Positions 1 to 6,439 of a stretch of DNA of 7,095 nt are shown here, in pieces. Both the position numbers and the translations under genes were made by a program. Under the pieces are notes generated by a model. That model made no database searches and was not told where the DNA came from. It saw only the letters and a list, made by a program, of their open reading frames with translations. This DNA comes from Caulobacteraceae bacterium. Lineage in GTDB: Bacteria > Pseudomonadota > Alphaproteobacteria > Caulobacterales > Caulobacteraceae. Numbering within the stretch: the stretch's first letter is position 1; each line of letters starts with the position of its first letter. Where the stretch lies: positions 1 to 7,095 of the forward strand of contig CANJYY010000129.1 in assembly GCA_947479185.1 (NCBI GenBank). The letters are read 5' to 3'.

Positions 1-722
1 AAGTGCTTCTCGATCACGCAGGCGCCCAGCGCCACGGCCGCCACGGCCGTCGCCGTGCCCGGCGTGTGGTCCGACAGGCCGACCGGCACGCCCAGCCGCG
101 CGGCCATGTCCGGGATGGTCCGGACGTTGGCGTCCTCGAAGGTCGCCGGATAGCTCGACACGCAGTGGAGCATCAGCACCCCGCCCGCCCCGCCGCCCAG
201 CGCCGCGTCGCGGGCGGCCTCCCTCTCGGCCAGGTTGGCCATGCCGGTGGAGATGATCAGCGGCTTGCCGTGCGCGGCGGCGTAACGGATCAGCGGCAGG
301 TCGACGGCCTCGAAGCTGGCGATCTTGTAGGCCGGCGCGTCCAGCCCGGCGAGCAGGTCGACGGCCGTCTCGTCGAACGGGCTGGAGAACAGCGTCACGC
401 CCCGCTCGGCCGCCCGCGCGAACAGCGCCGCGTGCCAGTCGTAGGGCGTCTGCGCCTCGCGATAGAGGGCGTGCAGGGTCTGGCCGTCCCACAGCCCGCC
501 GTGGATGACGAACTCGGGCCGGTCGACGTCGAGCGTGATGGTGTCGGCGGTATAGGTCTGGATCTTGATCGCGTCGCAGCCGGTCGCGGCCGCCGCGTCG
601 ATCATCGTCAGCGCCCGCGCCAGGCTGCCGTTGTGGTTCCCGGACAGCTCGCAGATGACGTACGGCGGATGGCCGGGCCCGATCCGGCGGCCGGCGATCT
701 CGATGGTGGGCGGCGTGGTCAT
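1..722 (-). CDS. pseI: Pseudaminic acid synthase PseI (NeuB family), C-terminus cut by window edge
   Basis: The product condenses a 2,4-diacetamido-trideoxy-altrose sugar with phosphoenolpyruvate to give pseudaminic acid. This nonulosonic acid is usually put on flagellin or surface glycans, and the enzyme is cytosolic. The visible 240 residues cover most of the NeuB TIM barrel. ELSGNHNG at 25-32 is the PseI-type form of the motif (sialic acid synthases usually have a different sequence there). Also seen are IKIQTYTADTIT at 52-63, FSSPFDETAVDLL at 112-124, YKIASFE at 132-138, ISTGMANLAE at 157-166, LHCVSSYP at 185-192 and GLSDHTPG at 215-222. The family is about 350 residues long, so roughly 110 residues, including the C-terminal SAF/antifreeze-like domain, lie beyond base 1. 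The start is ATG at 720-722. An in-frame TAG about 11 codons upstream leaves no other usual start, and the Shine-Dalgarno is weak. It lies 52 nt downstream of the small membrane protein gene on the same strand, with no clear terminator between. In Caulobacter, NeuB-type enzymes serve flagellin glycosylation; that role here is inferred. NeuB (sialic acid) is the less likely alternative. Confidence 0.92.
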   Translation of the reverse strand, partial: MTTPPTIEIAGRRIGPGHPPYVICELSGNHNGSLARALTMIDAAAATGCDAIKIQTYTADTITLDVDRPEFVIHGGLWDGQTLHALYREAQTPYDWHAALFARAAERGVTLFSSPFDETAVDLLAGLDAPAYKIASFEAVDLPLIRYAAAHGKPLIISTGMANLAEREAARDAALGGGAGGVLMLHCVSSYPATFEDANVRTIPDMAARLGVPVGLSDHTPGTATAVAAVALGACVIEKH

Positions 723-774
723 GGCGCGGCTCGATACGCGTGAGTCGGCGTCATCCTAGACCGTTTCGACGGCA

Positions 775-1083
775 TCAGTCCCCGCCGCCGCCGTCACCGC
801 CATCACCGCCGCCATCCGCGCCGCCATGACCGGGCGAGCCGCTGTCGTGATGATCCCGCCCGTGCCCCCCGCCGCCGCCGATCCAGCCCTCTCCGCCGCT
901 GCCGGAGTCGCCGCCGCCGGCCTTGCCCTTTTCGCCCTTCGCCGACATCGCCGCGCCGAAAGCAAGGCCGATCACGACGCCCAGGCCTATGCCCATGGCG
1001 AGGTTATCAAGCGCCACGCCGAGGCCGGCGCCGATCGCGACGCCCACGGCGAGACCTATGCCGATCCCGTTTCTGCCCGCCAA
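775..1083 (-). CDS. Small glycine-zipper membrane protein with Gly/Asp/His-rich tail
   Basis: Function unknown. From the TTG start the protein is 102 residues. Residues 6-25 and 28-46 are two glycine-rich hydrophobic segments (GIGIGLAVGVAIG and MGIGLGVVIGLAFG) with repeated small-xxx-small spacing, separated by a short polar DN turn, consistent with a helical hairpin packed by glycine zippers. A basic stretch AKGEKGK (48-54) follows, then a low-complexity tail of Gly, Asp, Ser and His (HGRDHHD at 74-80; GGGDGGDGGGGD at the end). I place the start at TTG 1081-1083 because GGGGAG at 1091-1096 sits 7 nt ahead of it and the hydrophobic core then begins at once. ATG at 1126-1128 would give 117 residues with an extra charged N-terminus (MIPLRRDGREQ...), but its only purine run directly touches the start codon. 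Small two-helix glycine-zipper proteins of similar shape are common hypothetical proteins in bacteria. The gene is divergent from trxB and upstream of pseI on the same strand. It is probably real because the hydrophobic pattern is coherent; the shadow reading on the other strand is not. Confidence 0.68.
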   Translation of the reverse strand: MAGRNGIGIGLAVGVAIGAGLGVALDNLAMGIGLGVVIGLAFGAAMSAKGEKGKAGGGDSGSGGEGWIGGGGGHGRDHHDSGSPGHGGADGGGDGGDGGGGD

Positions 1084-1090
1084 TTCGTCG

Positions 1091-1096
1091 CTCCCC
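1091..1096 (-). promoter_or_regulatory. Shine-Dalgarno GGGGAG supporting a TTG start
   Basis: Read on the minus strand, GGGGAG lies 7 nt before TTG (1081-1083) of the small glycine-zipper protein. This spacing is near ideal, and it is the main reason for preferring the TTG over the ATG at 1126-1128. Confidence 0.5.
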
Positions 1097-1129
1097 TGCT
1101 CGCGCCCATCGCGCCGAAGCGGAATCATC

Positions 1130-1137
1130 CCTAAATT
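1130..1137 (+). promoter_or_regulatory. Candidate -10 element for trxB (leaderless transcript)
   Basis: The octamer CCTAAATT matches the Caulobacter vegetative -10 consensus GCTANAWC at 6 of 8 positions. It ends 7 nt before the trxB ATG at 1145, so transcription would begin at or next to the start codon. That fits the lack of a Shine-Dalgarno upstream of trxB. No good -35 element is visible around 1109-1118, so the call rests on the -10 match and its position. Confidence 0.3.
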
Positions 1138-1144
1138 GGCGACC

Positions 1145-2152
1145 ATGTCGAGCAACGCCCCCCGCACCACCCGCTGTCTGATCATCGGTTCCGGCCCCGC
1201 CGGCTGGACCGCCGCCATCTATGCCGCCCGCGCGCTGCTCAAGCCCGTGATCATCCAGGGCATCCAGCCCGGCGGCCAGCTGACCATCACGACGGACGTA
1301 GAGAACTATCCCGGCTTCGCCGACGTCATCCAGGGCCCCTGGCTGATGGACCAGATGCAGGCCCAGGCCGCGCATGTCGGCGCCGAGATCATCAGCGACA
1401 TCGTGCTGGAGGCCGACCTCTCGCAGCGGCCCTTCCGGATCAAGACGGACAGCGGCCAGGACTGGCTGGCCGAGACGGTGATCATCGCCACGGGCGCCCA
1501 GGCGAAGTGGCTGGGCCTCGACAGCGAGGCGAAGTTCCAGGGCTTCGGCGTCAGCGCCTGCGCCACCTGCGACGGCTTCTTCTATCGCGGCAAGGAGGTC
1601 ATCGTCGTCGGCGGCGGCAACACGGCCGTCGAGGAGGCGCTGTTCCTGACCAGCTTCGCCAGCAAGGTCACGGTGGTTCACCGCAAGGCCGAATTCCGCG
1701 CCGAGAAGATCCTGCAGGAGCGGCTGTTCGCCAACCCGAAGATCGAGGTCATCTGGGACCACGCCATCGACGAGATCCAGGGCGACACCGACCCGATGGG
1801 CGTCACCGGCGCGCGGCTGAAGAACGTCAAGACCGGCGAGACCCGCCAGGTCAGCGCCGACGGCGTGTTCATCGCCATCGGCCACGCCCCCGCGTCGGAG
1901 CTGTTCAAGGACCAGCTTGAGACCCACGCCGGCGGCTATCTGTCGGTCAGGCCGGGCACGACCTCGACGGCCATCGCCGGCGTCTACGCGGCGGGCGACG
2001 TGACCGATGACGTCTACCGCCAGGCGGTCACCGCCGCCGGCATGGGCTGCATGGCGGCGCTGGAAGCGGCGCGCTTCCTCGCCGAACAGGATCACGAAGC
2101 GGCCCAGCACCCGATCAGCCACGGCGAGGCGGCCAAGATCGGCGCATGGTGA
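1145..2152 (+). CDS. trxB: Thioredoxin-disulfide reductase
   Basis: This FAD-dependent cytosolic enzyme passes electrons from NADPH to oxidised thioredoxin, feeding ribonucleotide reductase, peroxiredoxins and protein disulfide reduction. The 335-residue product has the FAD dinucleotide fold GSGPAG at 15-20 and GGQLTITTDVENYPGF at 43-58. The redox-active CATC is at 139-142 within ACATCDGFFYRGK. The NADPH-binding GGGNTA is at 156-161 and HRKAEFRA at 179-186 (E. coli TrxB has HRRDxFRA, so the second Arg is Lys here). AIGHAPAS is at 244-251 and the second FAD motif AAGDVTDD at 282-289. The length is slightly above the usual 315-325 residues because of a polar C-terminal tail after about 315. ATG at 1145 is chosen because homology begins just after it; TTG at 1136 is the only near alternative. 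No Shine-Dalgarno is evident, and the mRNA may be leaderless. The stop overlaps the start of the downstream acetyltransferase. The CxxC spacing and NADPH motif argue against a plain ferredoxin-NADP reductase. Confidence 0.97.
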   Translation: MSSNAPRTTRCLIIGSGPAGWTAAIYAARALLKPVIIQGIQPGGQLTITTDVENYPGFADVIQGPWLMDQMQAQAAHVGAEIISDIVLEADLSQRPFRIKTDSGQDWLAETVIIATGAQAKWLGLDSEAKFQGFGVSACATCDGFFYRGKEVIVVGGGNTAVEEALFLTSFASKVTVVHRKAEFRAEKILQERLFANPKIEVIWDHAIDEIQGDTDPMGVTGARLKNVKTGETRQVSADGVFIAIGHAPASELFKDQLETHAGGYLSVRPGTTSTAIAGVYAAGDVTDDVYRQAVTAAGMGCMAALEAARFLAEQDHEAAQHPISHGEAAKIGAW

Positions 2153-2634
2153 TCCGCCCGGCCTGCGCCGGGGATCACGACGCCATCCGCGCGGTTGTCA
2201 CGGCCGCCTTCGGACAGCCTGACGAGGCCGCGCTGGTCGACGCCCTGCGCGCCGATGGCGACGCCCTGGTCGAACTGGTGGTGGAAGAGGACGACGCCGT
2301 CGTCGGCCATGTGCTGTTCAGCCCGCTGGCGACCGACACCGGCGCGCGCTTCGCCGCCCTGGCCCCGCTGTCCGTCGCGCCGGACCACCAGAGGGACGGC
2401 CTCGGAACGATGCTCATGCAGGTCGGCCACGAGCTCTGCCGCGCCGCCGGCGTCGAGGCGCTGATCGTGCTGGGACATCCGGACTACTACCCCCGCGTCG
2501 GCTATTCGGCCGCGGCGGCGAAGACTGTAACGGCGCCCTTCGCCGGGCCGTCGTTCATGGCCCTGGCCCTCAGGCCCGGCGCGCTCGATGCGCCCGTGAC
2601 GGTGACCTACGCGAAGGCGTTCGGGCTGACTTGA
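2146..2634 (+). CDS. GNAT family N-acetyltransferase, YhbS-like (COG3153)
   Basis: This is a predicted acetyl-CoA-dependent acetyltransferase of unknown substrate, 162 residues, a single GNAT domain of normal length. The N-terminus (MVIRPACAGDHDAIRAVV) is the typical beta1-alpha1. LAPLSVAPDHQRDGLG (72-87) is motif A, with the acetyl-CoA pyrophosphate-binding loop QRDGLG at 82-87. VLGHPDYYPRVGY (108-120) is the signature of the YhbS/COG3153 group. ATG at 2146-2148 overlaps the trxB stop (TGA 2150-2152) through the shared 7-nt string ATGGTGA, so translation is probably coupled to trxB and the two are co-transcribed. No independent Shine-Dalgarno was needed to choose this start, and no other start fits the domain boundary. 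A link to thiol redox metabolism is suggested only by the gene pairing. The gene is followed at once by a strong hairpin. Confidence 0.9.
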   Translation: MVIRPACAGDHDAIRAVVTAAFGQPDEAALVDALRADGDALVELVVEEDDAVVGHVLFSPLATDTGARFAALAPLSVAPDHQRDGLGTMLMQVGHELCRAAGVEALIVLGHPDYYPRVGYSAAAAKTVTAPFAGPSFMALALRPGALDAPVTVTYAKAFGLT

Positions 2635-2635
2635 T

Positions 2636-2671
2636 ATCCGCTCATCCCGGCGGAGGCCGGGGTGAGCGGAT
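2636..2671. terminator. Long palindrome between convergent genes: likely two-way terminator, possible dispersed repeat
   Basis: Arms 2636-2651 and 2656-2671 pair over 16 bp with one G-U wobble (2645/2662) around a GGAG loop. The hairpin begins 2 nt after the acetyltransferase stop, and 5 nt separate it from the stop of the convergent cell wall hydrolase gene. On the plus strand it is followed by TTTGGGTT, a poor U-tract. The near symmetry lets it act for both transcripts. The core of the TCATCCCGGC ... GCCGGGG type resembles dispersed intergenic palindromes common in Caulobacterales and Sphingomonadales, so it may also be one copy of a repeat family; that is inference without a genome to search. 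Confidence 0.75.
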
Positions 2672-2676
2672 TTGGG

Positions 2677-3879
2677 TTACTGCCCCCGGCGCGTCGCGAT
2701 CGGCAGGTCGCCGGCGTTGGGATCGGTCGGCGCCGGGGCTGGCGGCGGGGCGGTGCTGAGCGGCGCGTCCGGGTCCTCCATCGCCTTCAGCCGGGCGTTG
2801 ATGTCGGCGATTTCCTGGGCGGTCGGCGGACGCCGGGCCGGTTGCAGCGCGCCGGCCACATGGATCTGCCCCTCGCCGGCGGCGCCCGGCGTCTGGATGG
2901 TGTAGCTGCGGCTCTCGCCGTCGACATCAAGGGTGACGGTCTGGGTCAGATCTCCCGGCAGAGCCGCGTCGCCGAGCAGCTGGCTGCCTTCCGTGCGCTC
3001 GTCGAAGCCCTGCAGGATGTCCGCCGACAGGTTGGCCTCACCGCCGGCATAGCGGCCGCTGAAGGCGCGGGGCAGACCGGACGGGCCGGTCCAGCGATAG
3101 AAGATGTGCCGGCCGATCTGGGTGATCTTGTACAGGGTCGGCGCCCAGTAGGGCGCGACATAGTCGGCGTGATAGTGGGTCGCCGTGCCCACCACCGGCA
3201 TGACGTAGCCGTTCAGGGCGCGCTGGGCGACGCCGCGGGCCCGCTCCCACAGTACGGGATTGGGAATGCGCGCCAGCGAGCCGTCGCAGGTGAAGCTGAA
3301 CTGGCAGCCGGTGGTCCGCTGCGCGCCCTCGTAGACCACGCCGCAGACCGACTTGGGATAGCCGGGGTGGCGCAGCCGGTTGAGCACCGTCTGGGCCACC
3401 GCCTGCATGCCCTCCACGGGTTCAACGGCGGCCTCGTAATAGATCGCCTGGGTCAGGCAGTCCTCGGCGCGCGCACGGTCATCGGCCGACGCCTTGAGCA
3501 CGAAGGGCCGGGCCGGCGGCGTGGGACCGGCGCCGAAGGGCTTGAGCGCATTGATCAGCATCGCGTCGGTGGCGGCCAGGTTCAGGCTGCCAAGGGTCGG
3601 GATGCGGCTGAGGTCATAGCTGGTCCAGCCGACGACCCGCCCCCAGGGATCGGCGGCCCGCACCGGGTCATGACGGCGAACCAGGGCCAGCATGGCCGGG
3701 TCCATGTCGGCGGTCAGCCGCGCCAGGGCGTCGTTGGACAGGCCGCGGGCGACGGCGACCACGCCGCCCATCCGGCCCGTGCCCGCCGCGACCCGGTAGT
3801 CGGTGACGCAGCCGGCCAGGCTGACCGCGACCAGCAGGGCCACGACCCGGCGGCCGGTATGGCGCCAGTTCGCGATCAA
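2677..3879 (-). CDS. Cell wall hydrolase lipoprotein, SleB/Hydrolase_2 family
   Basis: This is a predicted exported peptidoglycan hydrolase related to the SleB/CwlJ lytic enzymes; in a non-sporeformer it would act in wall remodelling. The 400-residue product starts with a signal peptide: basic RHTGRR at 6-11, hydrophobic VVALLVAVS at 12-20 and lipobox LAGC at 21-24. It should therefore be lipid-modified on Cys24 and membrane-anchored. The catalytic domain spans about 135-265. It has AIYYEA at 145-150 with the presumed catalytic Glu149, VEGMQAVAQTVLNRL at 155-169, CGVVYEGAQ at 179-187, CQFSFTCDG at 192-200, and ATHYHADYVAPYW at 233-245. Cysteines at 141, 179, 192 and 198 could form disulfides in the periplasm. 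About 135 residues after the domain are low complexity, with a Pro-rich stretch at 372-387, and have no recognised fold. The start is TTG at 3877-3879, preceded by AGAGGA at 4 nt; the next in-frame ATG is Met37 and would remove the signal peptide. The gene is divergent from the sensor kinase and convergent with the acetyltransferase. Confidence 0.9.
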   Translation of the reverse strand: MIANWRHTGRRVVALLVAVSLAGCVTDYRVAAGTGRMGGVVAVARGLSNDALARLTADMDPAMLALVRRHDPVRAADPWGRVVGWTSYDLSRIPTLGSLNLAATDAMLINALKPFGAGPTPPARPFVLKASADDRARAEDCLTQAIYYEAAVEPVEGMQAVAQTVLNRLRHPGYPKSVCGVVYEGAQRTTGCQFSFTCDGSLARIPNPVLWERARGVAQRALNGYVMPVVGTATHYHADYVAPYWAPTLYKITQIGRHIFYRWTGPSGLPRAFSGRYAGGEANLSADILQGFDERTEGSQLLGDAALPGDLTQTVTLDVDGESRSYTIQTPGAAGEGQIHVAGALQPARRPPTAQEIADINARLKAMEDPDAPLSTAPPPAPAPTDPNAGDLPIATRRGQ

Positions 3880-3883
3880 GCAG

Positions 3884-3889
3884 TCCTCT
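3884..3889 (-). promoter_or_regulatory. Shine-Dalgarno AGAGGA deciding a TTG start
   Basis: On the minus strand AGAGGA lies 4 nt before TTG 3877-3879. With the in-frame signal peptide that follows, it fixes the start of the cell wall hydrolase at a non-ATG codon. Confidence 0.65.
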
Positions 3890-4002
3890 GGGCGTTGGTC
3901 GGCCGGCGGGCCATCAGGCGTCTCCCGTGTTGCGCTGACTAGTGAAGGTCGTTCATCATCGTGGCAAGATGTCGCAGCGCGTCGGGGGCGCCGCGGCCGT
4001 GT

Positions 4003-4006
4003 GAGG
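4003..4006 (+). promoter_or_regulatory. Shine-Dalgarno GAGG for the hybrid kinase
   Basis: GAGG lies 4 nt before ATG 4011 and supports this start. The 131-bp gap to the divergent hydrolase gene (3880-4010) must hold both promoters. I see only a weak TTGCGC at 3930-3935 with no matching -10, so no promoter is called. Confidence 0.55.
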
Positions 4007-4010
4007 TCGC

Positions 4011-6395
4011 ATGCCCGCTACGAACGCCCGCCCCGCCGACGGCGATCCCGAACCGCTTTTCTGGCGCGCGATTCCCCTGCATCCGCCGCCGTGGCCGCTG
4101 GCGCTGGCAGTGACCGCGGCGGCGCTGGTCGTCGCCATGGGCCTGCGCCTCGCGGTCCTGGGCTTTCCACAGGGCCTGGGGCCCTCCTCGACCTTCTTCC
4201 CGGCCTTCATCGCGGCGACCCTGTTCGCGGGTCAGCGCTGGGGCTGGTTCACCCTGGCGGTGGCCGTGGCCATCGGCGGCTTTTCCCCGTGGAACCCGGC
4301 CCAAACCCTCCCCCAGCAGGGCACGCTGGCGTTGTTCGGCCTGTCGGGCGCGGTGACGGTGATCGTCGCCACCGGCCTGCGCACCGCCCTTGTGAAGCTG
4401 CGCCGCGAGGCCGCCGCCCGCAGCGAGGCGGAGGCCATGCTGCTGCTGGCGGAAGAGGCCGGCGGTCTGGGCCTGTGGGACTGGGACATAGCCACAGGAC
4501 GGGCCAACTGGTCGCGCGGCGTCTATCTCAATCTCGGCATGGCCCCGCGCGCCGAGCCGCCGCCGGCGGGCAGCCTCGTCACATCGGTTCACCCGGACGA
4601 CCTGCACAACCTGCGGGCCCGGATCGTCGATGCGATCAAGGCCGGTCCGCAGCTGCAGGTCGACTACCGGTCGCCCGGCGAGGACGGCCGGGAGCGCTGG
4701 CTCCATGTGCGCGGCCAGGTTCACCGGAACGCGGCCGGCCGCGCCACGCGGATGGTCGGCTACATCCTCGATGTCACGGAACGCTATCGCGCGGCCGAGC
4801 AGTTGCGCGAAAGCGAGGCCCGCTTTCGCAATCTGGCCGACAGCGCCCCGGCGCTGCTGTGGATCTCGGGGGCCGGCGGCGCGCGGGAGTTCGTCAACTC
4901 GGCCTATGTCCGGTTCCTCGGGGCGCCCTACGACGAAGCCCTGGTGGTCGACTGGCGCACGCGCCTGCATCCGGACGACCTGCAGCGCATCCTGAGGGAA
5001 CAAGCCGCCGGCGAAGGCGCGATGAAGCCCTTCTCACTGGAGGCCCGCTATCGGCGGTCGGACGGTGAATGGCGCTGGCTGCGCTCCTTCTCCCAGCCGC
5101 GCAAGGGATCGACGGGGCAGTTTTCCGGCTTCGGCGGCATCGCCTTCGACGTCACCGAGGCCAAACAGGTCGAGGCCGACCTGCAGCGCATCAACGAACT
5201 GCTCGAAGAGCGGGTCGAGCTGGCGGTCGCCGAGCGGGACCAGGCCCAGGCGGCGTTGAGCCAGTCACAGAAGCTGGAAGCCCTCGGCCAGCTCACCGGC
5301 GGCGTGGCGCATGACTTCAACAACCTGCTGACGGTGATCATCGGCGCGCTGGACATCGTGCAGCGTCATCCCGAGGACACGGTGCGCGCCGCCCGGCTCG
5401 GCAAGGCCGCGCTGGACGCGGCCCAGCGCGGCGAGCGCCTGACCCGCCAGCTTCTGGCCTTCTCCCGCCGCCAGCCGCTGCGGCCGGAGATCACCGACAT
5501 CGACCACCTGCTGCGCGAAAGCGAACCCCTCTATCGCGGCGCGCTCGGCGAGCGGTTCATACTCGACCTGGCGCCCGGCGCCGGGGAGGCGACGGTCAGT
5601 GTCGACCCGGCCCAGTTCGACGCGGCGGTGATGAACCTGCTGGTCAACGCCCGCGACGCGATGCCGACGGGCGGGGTGGTCTCGGTCGCCACGGCGGTAA
5701 CCGCGCCGCCGGCCGGTCAGGACCTGGCGCCGGGGGACTATCTGGCGGTCAGCGTCCAGGACAGCGGCGAAGGCATGGACGAAGCCACCCGGGCCCGCGT
5801 GTTCGAACCCTTCTTCAGCACCAAGCCGGTCGGCAAGGGCACCGGCCTCGGCCTGTCCCAGGTCTACGGCTTCGTTCACCAGAGCGGCGGCGGCGTAACG
5901 ATCGTCAGCGCGCCCGGCGCGGGCTCGACCATCACCCTGCTGCTGCCGCTGGCCGACGGTCGCGCCACGCCGGCCATGGACGACGCGCCGGCGCCGATCA
6001 GGGCCATGCATGATCTGGACATCCTGCTGGTCGAGGACGACCCCGCCGTCGCGGCCCTGGCCGAGGCCATGCTGCGCGAGCTCGGACACCGGGTCGAGTT
6101 CACCGACACGCCGCAGGCCGCGCTGGCGCTGCTGCGCGGCGACACGCCCTTCTCCCTGTTGCTGACCGACGTGGTGATGCCCGGCGACATGACCGGCGTG
6201 GATCTGGCGCGCGCGGCGACCGATGCGCGGCCCGATCTGCCGGTCCTGCTCAGCTCCGGCTATACCGGCCAGGCCCTGGCCTCGGCCGAGGACGCGCCCT
6301 GGCCCCTGCTGCGCAAGCCCTACACGCTCGACGCCCTGGCGGCCGCCCTGCGGGACGCGGTGGAGCCGGGCTGCCGACCGTCCGTCAGCGGCTGA
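4011..6395 (+). CDS. Hybrid sensor histidine kinase (DUF4118-PAS-PAS-HisKA-HATPase-REC)
   Basis: This is a membrane-bound two-component sensor of 794 residues that should autophosphorylate and pass phosphate to its own receiver. Residues 28-125 hold four hydrophobic segments (about 29-50, 62-74, 78-92 and 105-123), matching the four-helix DUF4118 module also found in KdpD, with very short periplasmic loops. PAS/PAC 1 is at about 143-258 (HPDDL at 194-198, DVTERYR at 254-260). PAS/PAC 2 is at 269-385 (HPDDL at 320-324, DVTEAK at 380-385). A coiled coil at 386-420 leads into HisKA with KLEALGQLTGGVAHDFNNLL (421-440); the phospho-acceptor is His434. HATPase motifs are MNLLVNARDAM (N box, 541-551), DSGEGM (584-589), FEPFFSTK (598-605) and GKGTGLGLS (608-616). 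The C-terminal receiver (670-785) has the acidic pair 676-677, acceptor Asp720 in LLLTDVVMPG, Ser748-749 and Lys769 in RKPY, so both kinase and receiver look intact. The HDFNN/REC layout recalls CckA, but DUF4118 makes it distinct. No partner regulator or phosphotransfer gene lies beside it, and the signal is unknown. Confidence 0.95.
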   Translation: MPATNARPADGDPEPLFWRAIPLHPPPWPLALAVTAAALVVAMGLRLAVLGFPQGLGPSSTFFPAFIAATLFAGQRWGWFTLAVAVAIGGFSPWNPAQTLPQQGTLALFGLSGAVTVIVATGLRTALVKLRREAAARSEAEAMLLLAEEAGGLGLWDWDIATGRANWSRGVYLNLGMAPRAEPPPAGSLVTSVHPDDLHNLRARIVDAIKAGPQLQVDYRSPGEDGRERWLHVRGQVHRNAAGRATRMVGYILDVTERYRAAEQLRESEARFRNLADSAPALLWISGAGGAREFVNSAYVRFLGAPYDEALVVDWRTRLHPDDLQRILREQAAGEGAMKPFSLEARYRRSDGEWRWLRSFSQPRKGSTGQFSGFGGIAFDVTEAKQVEADLQRINELLEERVELAVAERDQAQAALSQSQKLEALGQLTGGVAHDFNNLLTVIIGALDIVQRHPEDTVRAARLGKAALDAAQRGERLTRQLLAFSRRQPLRPEITDIDHLLRESEPLYRGALGERFILDLAPGAGEATVSVDPAQFDAAVMNLLVNARDAMPTGGVVSVATAVTAPPAGQDLAPGDYLAVSVQDSGEGMDEATRARVFEPFFSTKPVGKGTGLGLSQVYGFVHQSGGGVTIVSAPGAGSTITLLLPLADGRATPAMDDAPAPIRAMHDLDILLVEDDPAVAALAEAMLRELGHRVEFTDTPQAALALLRGDTPFSLLLTDVVMPGDMTGVDLARAATDARPDLPVLLSSGYTGQALASAEDAPWPLLRKPYTLDALAAALRDAVEPGCRPSVSG

Positions 6396-6410
6396 TCTAC
6401 GCGTTTTGGG

Positions 6411-6439
6411 TTGCGCCGCCGGGGACCCGGGTCTATATC
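6411..6439 (+). promoter_or_regulatory. Candidate vegetative promoter for nadA
   Basis: TTGCGC (6411-6416) is followed after 17 nt by TATATC (6434-6439). The extended octamer TCTATATC (6432-6439) matches the Caulobacter -10 consensus GCTANAWC at 7 of 8 positions. The -35 keeps TTG but is otherwise weak. Transcription would start near 6446, giving a leader of about 110 nt for nadA. The spacer contains the 10-bp palindrome GACCCGGGTC (6424-6433), whose meaning is unknown. A start further downstream, from TTGCGG at 6444 with CATAAG at 6468, is a poorer alternative. Confidence 0.45.

Noticed and set aside
755..775. Short hairpin with a 4-bp stem (CCGT/ACGG) around a TTCG loop between the small-protein gene and pseI
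   Set aside because: Only 4 bp and no T-tract in either direction; too weak to call a terminator.
1007..2122. 371-codon open frame antisense to trxB
   Set aside because: Antisense to a fully motif-supported thioredoxin reductase; Asp/Gly/Ala/Leu-rich with no family resemblance.
2662..3942. 426-codon open frame on the plus strand opposite the cell wall hydrolase
   Set aside because: Its translation is a low-complexity Gly/Arg/Ala/Val sequence with no motif, while the minus strand encodes a recognisable lipoprotein hydrolase; a GC-rich shadow.
3930..3958. TTGCGC followed by TCATCA as a kinase promoter
   Set aside because: The -10 match is poor and nothing else supports it.
3803..5068. 421-codon plus-strand frame covering the hydrolase-kinase gap
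   Set aside because: Very rich in Arg, Gly and Pro, and overlaps the real kinase frame and the antisense hydrolase; no supporting start or domain.
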